A DNA stretch of 64,000 nucleotides, taken from assembly GCF_008831285.2 (NCBI RefSeq), contig NC_045138.2, forward strand, positions 21,113,934-21,177,933. Direction: 5' to 3'. The first letter of the stretch is position 1. Every line of letters begins with the position of its first letter. The translations under genes and the position numbers were made by a program. The notes beneath the pieces were generated by a model. That model had not been told where the DNA came from. It did not search any database and worked only from the letters and a program-made list of their open reading frames with translations. Shown one piece after another: positions 49,201 through 59,700 of this stretch. Origin of the DNA: Nymphaea colorata (Eukaryota > Streptophyta > Magnoliopsida > Nymphaeales > Nymphaeaceae).

Positions 49201-50638
49201 TTTTTTTCCACATGGTCAGTCTCTATTAGTGGCAAAAAACTAGATGTCTAACTGGGAACCTCAAAAGCGTGGAAAGAAAGGACAAACTAATTACCTGTTG
49301 CAATCAGGAGAATGAGAAGAACAGATAAAAAGTTTACCTTAGCTATACGTTTGGCAGAAATTACAAAGAATTATAGCTTGCCAAATATCTAGAAATATGT
49401 GAATTGCCTAAAACATTATTCAACTGAAACTCAGACTTACAGCATCCACAAAGCTAGTAATTCGGACCAAAATTCTTTTCTTTTCCGTCGTGACAATCTC
49501 GCAGGCATTCATGCACAGCTAAGCAAACTTTTCGAACCAAGTTTTGCAGTCTCAGCAACATGGTAATGTCATAGAGATTTACTGTTTGTATTGAGTAAAT
49601 TCAAAGTATGTGCGTTGGTGATTTAGTTCACGATGTCAATCCCAACTATTAACCATTCTGTGGATTAGACCCTACTATAGTGAGTATGTCGAGAATACAA
49701 GGCAGGCACATCCAAGAAACTGAGGAAAACAATACCACATTCAATTAATGGCATCAATATAGGAACGGATTTTACTAGTCAACCGTCTATTGACTTTAAT
49801 GGCGTAAAAAAAATGGGAACCTTTTAGTGGGTTATTCGAAAATTTTGAAATAAAGCAAGGAGGTCGAGACTAAGAGGTAGTCAAGCATCAAAACTCAATT
49901 TGCGTAACGTGATCAGCACAATAAACCTGGTAATTGGTATTCTCAAAAATGAAAACCCTCAAATTCGTGCCAAGATCATTTGATTTAAGGCACTGCAACT
50001 CTTTGCTTTCATTACAGCTTCATACTCAAAACTTCTATGTCCAACATATACAATTACCTAGTGATCAGTGGCACTGCGTTTACTTTTGTCGGAAAGCCAT
50101 TTTACGTTCCAGCAGTTGCAAAATCTATTATCTTGAGCATCAAGAATTTTCTAGATGAGGGAACAAAATAATTCGTGAACTTCTGGAATGCCAGAAGTGT
50201 TTCTTGTGCATTTTTGGGGGTAGAGAGAGAGAGAGAGAGAGAGAACATGACTCACGTTGAGGCTGAGGGGCCGAGCATGGGATTCTCCCGGAGTGGTTGA
50301 AAGGAGAATCTGCGAAGGGACCTGAAGAGGCAATCGCCATGAGATTTCCGTGGGCAGTCGTTGACGAACATCGCCACGACGAAGACCACCAACTTGAGAG
50401 CCACGGCAAGAGACACCACCCACGCCTTCTCCTTGCGGTCGTACCTCGAACCAAAGAAGGGGACCTTCTCTTCTGCGTCCTCCGCCGCCACCTTTGTGGG
50501 AGTCTTCTCTCCGTCCAAAGAGGCGCCACGGATCTCGATACCAAGGTGGCCTCCAGATTCACCGACGGCCAACTTCCTCGGTACAGCATCGGAATGCCCA
50601 AGAGTTGAGCGTGGGTTGCTCGGTCTTGCTGACGGCAT
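46219..50638 (-). CDS. Rhomboid-like membrane protein, catalytic His replaced
   Basis: Six exons (minus): 50638-50256, 48750-48587, 47414-47251, 47169-46907, 46833-46707, 46341-46219, giving 407 residues. A hydrophilic N-terminus is followed by TM1 (about 73-92). Then come the plant RBL block RRFSFQPLRENPMLGPS and LDALGALRRT, TM2 with the HxxxN motif (H161, N165) after WLHGG, the serine-protease motif GASSPLFG (S213 in nucleophile position) and the later TM helix with DNFANVG. Active plant rhomboids have DNFAHxGG there, so the catalytic His is Asn (N265). A Cys-rich C-terminal tail (CTWCHHLNC, CQTNGKF, LCNDIC) matches the RBL family. Rhomboids cleave substrates within the membrane; this copy looks protease-dead and may bind clients instead. 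The frame is open upstream to an ATG at 50767, which would add 43 residues. Intron 3 needs a GC donor. Confidence 0.9.
47415..48586 (-). other. Intron 2 of the rhomboid-like gene, with a repeat
   Basis: The + strand at about 47525-47860 runs from GTGCCAGTACAGGCGCTGG...GGGCATGGCCGCATGGGG to CAGGCCTGCACCCATGTCGACACGG. The two ends are roughly inverted (CATGG/GGTGC-type words) around AT-rich filler. This suggests an old small inserted element; boundaries are not defined. Confidence 0.35.
50222..50244. repeat. (GA)n microsatellite at the start of rhomboid intron 1
   Basis: Lies 10 bases inside the intron from the exon 1 donor; reads as CT on the coding strand. Confidence 0.9.
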
Positions 50639-50782
50639 GATGGACAATAGGTCCACCGATCTCCCTTCTCCGTTGGTTTCTTTGGTTCTTGAAGAGTTGA
50701 GAGAAAAAAGAGAGGTGTAGCAGAATGGAACCCAAGAAAGTTTTGAAGGTGTGCGGGAAAGATTCAAACGAGAGAGCCGTTG

Positions 50783-50798
50783 TGGCGCAGCTGCGCCA
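50783..50798. repeat. 16-bp perfect palindrome upstream of the rhomboid-like gene
   Basis: TGGCGCAGCTGCGCCA is exactly self-complementary. It lies about 145 bases upstream of the chosen start codon, in the likely promoter or leader. Confidence 0.75.
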
Positions 50799-53213
50799 GG
50801 TTTCTCCTACCCTGGTATAACTGAACCCGGGTTAAGTTTCCTCAACAGTTTTGACCCAAGACCCGTTTACATTTCCCTGCAGTAATTGTTCTCTCTTGCA
50901 GCTTAAAAGAGGGACGAGCATTGCTGCAAGCCGGGACTCCGGGTTAGCCACAGTCGGACCCGAGCAGACGAGGGTTGAGCCTCGCTCAATTCATATATAT
51001 TGGTCTGCTCGAACTCAGCTTCCTACCACTTGGCGCACCCAGAGTAAAGCTAGAAATTTTTAATGAGGGAAACAGAATTAAAGTTTTTAAATTTTTGACT
51101 AGCGCTCAAATATCATTTTTCAAATTTTTTTTATAAAATAAATGATTTTTTTAAAAATTTACATATAAATTAAAAAAATTAAAGTGAGGTCAAGGCCCAT
51201 GCGGGCTATACCTGGCTCCGCCTTGGGCACACCTAGATACACCAGCAACCGATAGACGGCTAGACGCTGGTTCAAGTTTCATGGTGTAAGTCTCTTGCTT
51301 TTACACAAGGGCGAAGCCAAGAATGGGCCGGCAAAGGCCTGACTTCTCTTCTCCCCCTAAAAAAGTGGGTTAAAATTTACATGTAAATATTAAAAAAATC
51401 ATTTATCTTATATAAAAATTTTAAAAAATGATATTGTGGCTCCTGTCAAAATTTTAAAATTATATTTTAAATCCTTTATGAAGAATTTCTACCTTCACCC
51501 CTACTGTTGCGGATAGATGTTAAAGTAGGCACGAACAACGCCATAATTGTTGGTTAGAGGAGCAGTAATTCAATAACTTTAATGTTTTTAGAATATGTAT
51601 ATCTATAAGCTAACTTAAATGTGAACTAACTTTGTGAGGCAACTAAGCCTCTTAGCTCGAGGATGGTTTTCCTATCTACAACCTTCATGAGATTAGCTAA
51701 AAGGTAACACATCGAGTGTTTAGTTCTGATTTGAATTAGGAGACAAAGACATAATCTCCTGTAGCGAAGAACTTGTATTATCCTAGCATGTAACATGAAA
51801 CACTCGATGGCAGTCTACCTTGTTCTACGCCATGAGCAGTGGTGGAGCCAGTGGCCAGCTTGGCCCTTGCCCCTCCTTGAGCTTTGAAAAAATTGAAGTT
51901 TACTTTGTAGAAATCATCATAAATTATAATTGGCCACTGTAAAAAAAAATTTGAAATGACATATTGGTCCCTATTAGGAGAAAAAAATCCTCATTCTGAC
52001 CATGAGATCGATTTTATGAAATTGGTACTAGCAATATAATATACATTTAGGTGGCTGAAGGTCATGAAATTTGAAACGGTTGTACATGTAAAAATAGAAG
52101 GCTCTTTAGTTTCAACTACTACTTGTCCAATAAAAGTTTCACTGACCTTTGGGTGCATGGGCACTCGAGTCAAGGCCAAAGTTCCTTCATTCCTCCATTC
52201 TCTCGTAATCTAAGGTGCTGTGAGTGATTTGAAGTGACATCTTTGTTGCATTTCAACTTTTACATTTAATTTTCTTTTACAATACAAAAATTGGGCAGCA
52301 ACAATCTAAAACAGATACAAGTAGCGTATTACAACCTATGAAAGATCCACCGTAGGAACCTCTAATTATGTGAGAAGAGAATGAGTTTTCTATGTCATTC
52401 TATTCTATGTGGGGGATGAACTCTACTAGCAATATGCATATTTATCTCAATGTCCTGACCTTATATGTATACAATCAACATTTTTAACTCTATCGTCATC
52501 TCATAAGTTTATCATTATCTCATATTCATATCTAAGATAATGATATGGAGTAAGAAATAACAATAGAAAGTATGAAGTAATGACAGAGTTATAAGATAAT
52601 AGGTATGTGATAACGACAAAAATATAAGATAATAACAAAGTTATGAAATAATGTGTATAAGATAACAGTAAGAGTATGAAAACGATATGAACAAAACAAA
52701 AAACCGAAGATGTTTTTTTGTTATTTTGAGATATATTGATCATAATAATTTGCATATACGAATTAACACAATCATTCATAATCATTTGAATATAAGAACT
52801 AACACAATCATTAAATCAATACTTTATTAAATCTTAGACTATCTTTGGTTACCGCACAACCTATATTTTATGGAATCTTTGATTACCTTTAGTAACCACA
52901 TGACTTGACCCCATCACAAGGCCTGTGCACAGACCGACGTATACAACTCGCTTTGTAGTTATCTACGTATACAACTCAGCTTTGTAGTTATCTAATGCAG
53001 TTGGCTACTTAAGTGTCCTCGGCCTTAATAGATGGTAAACCGAACTAAAGATTGAGAACTCACCAGAGCCAACAAACGTCACCAGTGGACTCGTGTCTGA
53101 GATTCAGACGCAGGTTTCGGGGACTGTCGCCGGCAGTTGCCACGTCTCAAACCGATGAAACGTGGCATCTATGGTCGTCGTGCATGTATAGATAACGATA
53201 GTCGCCGGAACTG
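50799..53213. other. Intergenic between divergent genes; repeat debris
   Basis: Separates the minus-strand rhomboid-like gene and the plus-strand small-protein gene. CAAGGGCGAAGCC (51306) and ACCTTCACCCCTACTG (51491-51506) are roughly inverted and may bound a decayed MITE. CAGTGGTGGAGCCAG at 51839 resembles the hAT-type end of 29541. 52500-52700 is a degenerate ATGATAATAA/ATAAGATAATA tract. No gene recognised. Confidence 0.4.
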
Positions 53214-54056
53214 ATGCCGAACACGATCGCTCTGAACGATAACGACCGGATGGCTTCGACTAACGAACCGGTTCTTGCCCGACTGGACCGTCTCGAGCAC
53301 TTGGTCGTCCTTTTTTTATCAATTTCTGCAGTTCGTTTACTTTGTTTTTCGATTCTGCGATGCACCTGATTACAAGTTAATTGGTTCTTCTTTTTCTTAA
53401 TCTGTGGTAGACAGCAAATTTGGAGGATGTAAAGGGAGTCCGGTCCGGGAAGAGTTCCAGCGTCTCGACTCCTCGAAGCGGGACGACGAGCAGCGGCGGG
53501 ATCTACTCCGAGTCGCCGTCGTCGCCGGCGAGCCTGGAGAGCCGATGCAGGCCTTTGAACGAGGTGCTGGTGGAGACCCAATTGAAGGGCACCATCGTCG
53601 ACAGACTCGACGACCTTGAGAACAGGGTCGTGAAGGTGCATACTCTCTCTTTCACGCTTCCTTTTGTTCCGTTCTTCATCATAGAAAAGAAAGACAATCA
53701 TCTTTATCTACTCGCAATTAAGACCAAAATCAAAATGAAGAAATAGGAAACATGAGAAGCATCTTCCGTTGCTCTTGGTGTATTACCCTTTTAGCTAACA
53801 ACAATGGTAGGAGTTCCTTTTTCTGTGTGTGCTAGCTATGAACAACTGTGTGTCGTTGCAGTTGGAGGAATTGATGTTGACGACACGAAATGAGGAGGGC
53901 AACGGCGGAAAGACGGCCGGAGGCGGAATGCGGCTTGTGGAAGAGCTGGAGGAAGCGCATGGAGGGCAAGAAGAGAAACCACGAAAGAAGAAGCACCGCG
54001 GAACCCTGAAACGTTTGGTCAAGACCTGCGTATCAAGGAAACCTAAAGGCCCATGA
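53214..54056 (+). CDS. Small plant protein of unknown function
   Basis: Three exons, 53214-53306, 53411-53635 and 53862-54056 (TGA), give about 170 residues. Codon phase is consistent and GC is higher than in the flanks. The N-terminus has the helix EPVLARLDRLEHLV, then LEDVKG and a Ser-rich linker (SGKSSSVSTPRSGTTSSGG, SPSSPASLES). The best block, RPLNEVLVETQLKGTIVDRL-DDLENRVVKLEEL, is an amphipathic, probably coiled-coil helix. A Gly/Glu-rich stretch and a basic end (KPRKKKHRGTLKRLVKTCVSRK) follow. I recall plant proteins with the CRP-L-ETQ-KGTIVDRL pattern but no function. The end of exon 1 (GTCGTC or GTCCTT donor) and the acceptor (TAG at 53408-53410) are my best guess. An alternative start is at 53250. 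The basic tail suggests nucleic-acid or nuclear association, unproven. Confidence 0.65.
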
Positions 54057-54817
54057 AAGTCTACACCACGATGGCCTTTCCCTTTATCTCTCCTTGATGA
54101 AGATAGGGGAACCACTCTATGTTGTCATATAATTTTCTTTTTTAAATGATGTTACGGACAGAGTCGCCTTTATTCTAACGTTGGTGTCTGATAAGTTGGT
54201 GTTTGATGAGTTTCGGTACTGGCAACAACCGTTGTAGATTCTATACTGTGTGTATACAACTTTTCTGATCATATAATACCAGAACAGTTTCAAAGTATAC
54301 AAATTAAGAAGAAAAAAAAAACAGCACTGTGAAAAAAATAGACTAGCCCATTTTCTTTGTAACAAGTTTTATACTTCATACTTGAAATATAACCTTCGCA
54401 CAAAGAAACAAGGAGACGAGTAATAAAGAGAGTGAATGAACCAAAAGCGCTTGCAGATAGATCCATAGGAAGCAACCTCAGGATTATCCTTCTCTTTCAT
54501 CGACGCGATCTTGTACATATTAACAGCATTGGTATGCTGAAGTTCAGTTTGAGAAGTGTTGGTAAGAAAATGCAAAAACAATTCTTGTTTATCAGGTAGA
54601 AACTACAAAGATATGTTGGTAAACTTAGTGAACTAAAAGGCCGACACACTTGAGCAAAAGTGGCTGTCTTGCTGCAAATGCAACCTATGAAAACATAATT
54701 CAGGTACCATTTTGAAGATCGAAACTCGACGCCCAGCAATAGGCAGTAGCGGCAACCCAGATCGGACGGTTGACGACAGAGAGCATCATCATCCGAGAGA
54801 ACGTTGTTGCACTTTCA
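54057..54817. other. 3' flank and intergenic DNA
   Basis: Holds the 3' UTR of the plus-strand gene at the start. Several minus-strand frames of 60-80 codons are AT-rich and resemble nothing known. Confidence 0.4.
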
Positions 54818-55210
54818 TAGGGATGTCTACTTGAATCGGATATACGGTTGGCTGTATATGTTTTTTCATACATTCACATGATTCAAACATGAATAAAAAA
54901 AGGTCTGAATATAAATCCGAAATCTGATTTGACAATCCAAATTTGATTCATATGTTTATATATGAATCCAAATCTGGTTTTTGAACTAAATTTGGAAAAG
55001 CATTAGGTATAGGATATTTATTCAAAATTCGATCTGATCCAAATTCAATTGGATATTTATATATATATGTGAATCCAATCTGATTAGATGTCATTTCTTA
55101 AATTAAAATCCAATCTGATTTATTAGTAGATACCTTCTTTTTCCATATCTGATTTTTTTGGAATAGTTGGTTCATATATCCAATTAAAATCAGATATATT
55201 AACATCCCTA
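54818..55210. mobile_element. GGGATGT-family dispersed repeat, copy 9 (complete)
   Basis: TAGGGATGTCTACTTGAATCGG at the left and TATATTAACATCCCTA at the right, inverted ends flanked by TA. About 390 bp, no coding capacity; interior words GAATCCAAATCTG and AAATCCGAAATCTG. Confidence 0.65.
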
Positions 55211-56790
55211 CTTATTCACACAGTCAAGATCCCTATGTATTCACACAGGAAGAGAAGGCTAAAAATGATGCCCTGTGCCAAGAACATGTACAAAAGGTGC
55301 ACATCAACGAACTGAAATGACTCGCTGCGTAAACTTTCTTGCTCTGTTCATCTCATTTCTGCAGAGATCTTTACCTCAAGTAAATCTTTGTCAGAGATAT
55401 GAGTTCCCTGCTTAAGCAGTCCCGCTCCTTAACAATTCTTAAACAGGATCGGTGCGAGTACCCAAGCAAACTCAGGGACAAATTATGAAGTAAAAAACCA
55501 TACTATTGCACAATGTTCACCATTTTCTGCACGTTTTCGGATGAATAATAAAAAAAATGTTATTTTGATGCAACATGAGGCTGGGTTAAACAGCTCACAG
55601 ATCTGACAGATGCGATATATTTCAACTAAGCGGGGAGAGAAGATAAACAATTTTGCATAAGGAATGAATTGAGGTGGAGTCACAACTTTAAGGTATCATG
55701 CATGCATGCCTTATAATTACAGGCAAGAATAGACTTATAATTACAGGCAGGAATAGACATTTCCTCGTCTATGAAATGCATGAGACAAATTTATAAATTA
55801 CCGTTTCTCGAGGTTAAATTTGCATAGGCAGATGAAATTTCACAACTGTGTCGTATAAACAAAGGGCGAAAGGAAGAAGCACTTTTACTGGAGCAAAAAG
55901 GTCGAAAAGGATGACGCCGCCAAGGAGAGAAAAACATCAGACCCTCAAGTTTGCCAGTGTCTGCTTTCAACATATCTAATGAGAGTAAAACGTAGCAGAC
56001 CTTCAAGTTTGCCATTCTCTGCTTTCATCATATCTGAATCCAATAAGCAAGTTCCAGATGAAGTAAAAGTATATAATGGAACAAGAAACATAATTCGATG
56101 ATTTATGTTTCGTCTTTTTTAATTTTGCAATTGATAAATTACGAGTTTATTTGAGAACTACACCGTAAGACAAGCAATCTCAGCCATTACTCATGGACGC
56201 ACTGTTTTTTGAGTTACACTTAAACATTACCATATTATTTTATCATAAGTTGTTTATGCTCAGAAATGCTTCTGTATTGCCATAACCAACTGTCCCAAAA
56301 TCAATCAAGTCGAAACCATTGGAATTTGAGCCGTTGCCTTCTTGAACCAAATATAGATCACATTAACCCAAAAGATTTTGCAAAAAAAAGAGAAAAAATA
56401 TTAAAACAAGTTGCAACTGATTAGACCAATACAAATGCTGACCAAATATTAGATCACATTAACCCAAAAGATTTTGCAAAAAAAAAGAAAAAAATATATT
56501 AAAGCAAGTTGCAACTGATTGGACCAATAAAAATGCTGAATGGTCCTAGGCATTCCTCGTAAGTGCGACCTCACACGAGGACACAGCCACACACAAGCAT
56601 GCATGAGCACACACCGTGTAAAAGAGAGATTTTTCAGCGTCATTTGTACAAAGCATTCTACAATGCAATAGAAGAAAAGAAGACCTGACTGAAGCCAGGA
56701 AATTTAGATGATTATCCTTCTTTTGCCAATGGCAGTAAAGCATTTCAAGTTTGTTCCACGACCTAGAGCGGGATAACCACAAATTCATTT
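55211..56790. other. Intergenic / 3' flank of the TFIIA gamma gene
   Basis: A 25-base direct repeat (TTATAATTACAGGCA.GAATAGAC) occurs near 55710-55760. No gene was recognised, and the 3' UTR of the minus-strand gene presumably ends in here. Confidence 0.4.
56346..56537. repeat. Two-copy tandem repeat, period about 95 bp
   Basis: AGATCACATTAACCCAAAAG occurs at 56355 and 56451, each followed by TTTTGCAAAAAAAA..., AAGTTGCAACTGATT.GACC. Lies just 3' of the TFIIA gamma coding region. Confidence 0.85.
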
Positions 56791-59700
56791 TCACTGTGTG
56801 AGCAGCTTCGAGTCGCAAGCAACTATTTTTACCCTCCCAACATTTTCTTGGGTGTCTTCGTTCTTGAACGTTGCATCCTGTAAAATGAATGTCCAGACAT
56901 TATCACAGAACCGATAGGTGTGCAAATGTCCCTGCAAGATTGAAGGCCAATCGGTTAAGAAACCATAACAACCAAAGATGAGCAAAGCGTCACTTCCAAT
57001 AAAATAGTACAGACAGCGTTTTTAACTGGACATAGATCCACAAAACTTGCATTCATTCTGTCGCTATATAACTGTTATAGTAAGTCTCTAAATCAGAGTG
57101 AAAACAAAACCACGCTCATAGATCATCATGAATAAAATGAATAACAATAAAACAGAGGAAAGCAATAATAAGGATACTGAGGTAGGCAGCACCCAGGCCC
57201 CAAAGCTGTGTCCACATTTCATTCGCAAGGAGCAGCCATTATACGAGAAAAATACACTAACATATGAAAAGATAAGAGATTTAGAACTACAGTCTCTTAG
57301 GAAGGTCCTGGATCAATAACAGTGTTCGTTGACAAACTTCTGCCTACTCGCTAATAGCCAGAAGGCTATTCAGTAAGCACCAGCTGTCAGATTTGGGAAA
57401 AGCTCAAAGCTCCACTCTGCAAAACTCAGCAAAAGATTTTTTCACCGTCTTTAAGCAGACTTACAACTCCTGCCAACTGCACGTGTTCTCTGCCATCTAT
57501 GTGTACACACTTCCAATTCCTGGATCCTCATCCCATCCTGCCATCTTAAACCTATAGCCAGCCACCATTCCAACTCTTCCTGAACCTCTATTCCCCAGTC
57601 TAACTTTAAGGGCTGCTCTATGCACATATTTCAAACTTCGAGGCTGCAGTTATTAAGAAGTAAGAACTGTTCATTGGTTATGTCAAATTCCATTCATCTT
57701 CCTCCATTACCACCATATTATCAAGTCATAGCAAAACTTTCAACATTAAAGGATAGCCTTCTAGTTAATGTTCTTTGTCATCCACCATTTTGACCAGTCA
57801 CCAGACTCTCGGTGGTCTCCCAGAGAGCCCAAATTTCCCACAAAAAACTGCCATATTTTCTGTGTTATACTGCATTCGAAAAACAAATGTGTTTCATGCT
57901 CTTCGTGAGTACGCCAGAAGAAACACCAAGAAGCCAGTGAGAAGCCCAGTCTCTTCATTCTACTGTCTGTCAAAAGGCAATTTTTACAGCCTTTGTATGA
58001 CACCCAGCAGGCTGTTGGTACGTATCCCCTGCCATAGCAAATTCCTCCATTTCTCTTTAGGACCCTTTGACCTCAATGCTTCCTATATGTTCTTTCTAAA
58101 GAAATCCTTCCCATTTGTACGGTACAATTCAATGACATCCTGTCTGAGTTCTTCAGAGGCTCTGACCACAAGTTCAGAGGAGAGGTTTTCTAATGCTGTC
58201 AAAAGTATCCTTGTCTGATGAAGACATTTCCAGTATATAGCACAAAGCATTTCTATGAAACCTCATCAGGTGCAGATTTACAAACCATAGCATGGTAAAC
58301 CAAATGGAAACCTTCATAACCAACTACTCCTGTAAGCAATCAAAGAAACAGATGGTGTACTTATCATCGGACATGAAAAAATGAAAGTTACTTCTAGGCT
58401 TCTAGCCAAAAACAAACTTTGAAAATAATTGTGATGAGTGGAAGCAGTGTTATCTGTATCATACGATATGGATGTATCGTATAGGTCAGCAAAATCGGTA
58501 TGATATGCCCACGATACATATTTTTCATGTGTATCGTAGGTGTATCAGTCGTATCTTACGATAGGGCTGCCCAGTGTAGTACGTATCGTACGATACGAGG
58601 CCATATCATTTACAAAATACGATACGATACACCTTCTGTATCGTAAATAGGGGGTGTATCGTGCCTGTATCGTACGATACTTACGATACATGCCCTTATA
58701 TAGTACGATACAGTGCGATATGGGCTGAATTAAAAAAAGGGGACCCGAACCCCCCTTTTTCAAGTTTCTTTTATAAAAACTCACTCCTTCATTTCTAACC
58801 TAAAGATTGTGCTGCCTTGAAGGGAAATCATCGATTTTCACAGTAAAATTATCAATTAAACCATGGATTTGTGAGTAGGTGGCTAATTCCCGTTGGGAGG
58901 AAGGGTTTTTTTAAATCATGAAGATGGAGATGAGGATGAGAATGAATATGAATATGATGAAGATTATGAATGAGAGTCGAGAGTGTTTTCATTTTATATG
59001 TATTGACATTGAACATGTTCACAATTTCATTATCATCTTGTGATGTAATACATAACATTTAAAACTTGTTTTCTGATGTGTTATCTCATAGACTTATGGA
59101 CCTTATGACTTATGAATCTATGGTTATGAAATTAAGATATACGTAATTCAGTGTTGTATGTATCGTAAATACGATACGATACACCCCATATCGTACAATT
59201 ATGATACGGGCACCGTATCATACAATACGATTACGATACGGCATGATATGTTATGATACGGTTACGATAGGGCAAGATACAGGTACGATACGGTAATTTT
59301 TATTCATTTTTTATTATTTTTTGAGAATTTTTTATTTTTTTTATTATTTAAAAAAAACGATACGGTTACGATACGTTAAGATATTTTACGATCCAACGTA
59401 TCTTAAAGCCAAACCGATACGGCTTACGATACGCTTTTTACAACATTGATGTAATTGTTGACTTGTGCTTTTTATATTGATATTGTCATGAATTTTGATG
59501 TTTACGAATGATGAACCGTAACTTTATAGCAATAATAAGTCAATCATTCTGTAAAACATGTTTTTTATGAAGAACATATTATTCTTGATTTTTACTATTT
59601 TTTATGAATTTTTCGAATTTTTTTCTTATTTTTTCTGATTTAATTTAAAAAAAAAACGATACGGTTACGACATGTTACGATATTTTACCATACAGCGTAT

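Noticed and set aside
53147..53701. Minus-strand 184-codon frame over the small-protein gene
   Set aside because: It crosses introns and low-complexity Arg runs. The + strand exons join in phase at plausible splice sites.
57775..58218. Plus-strand 147-codon frame
   Set aside because: Antisense to the LINE zinc-binding fragment.
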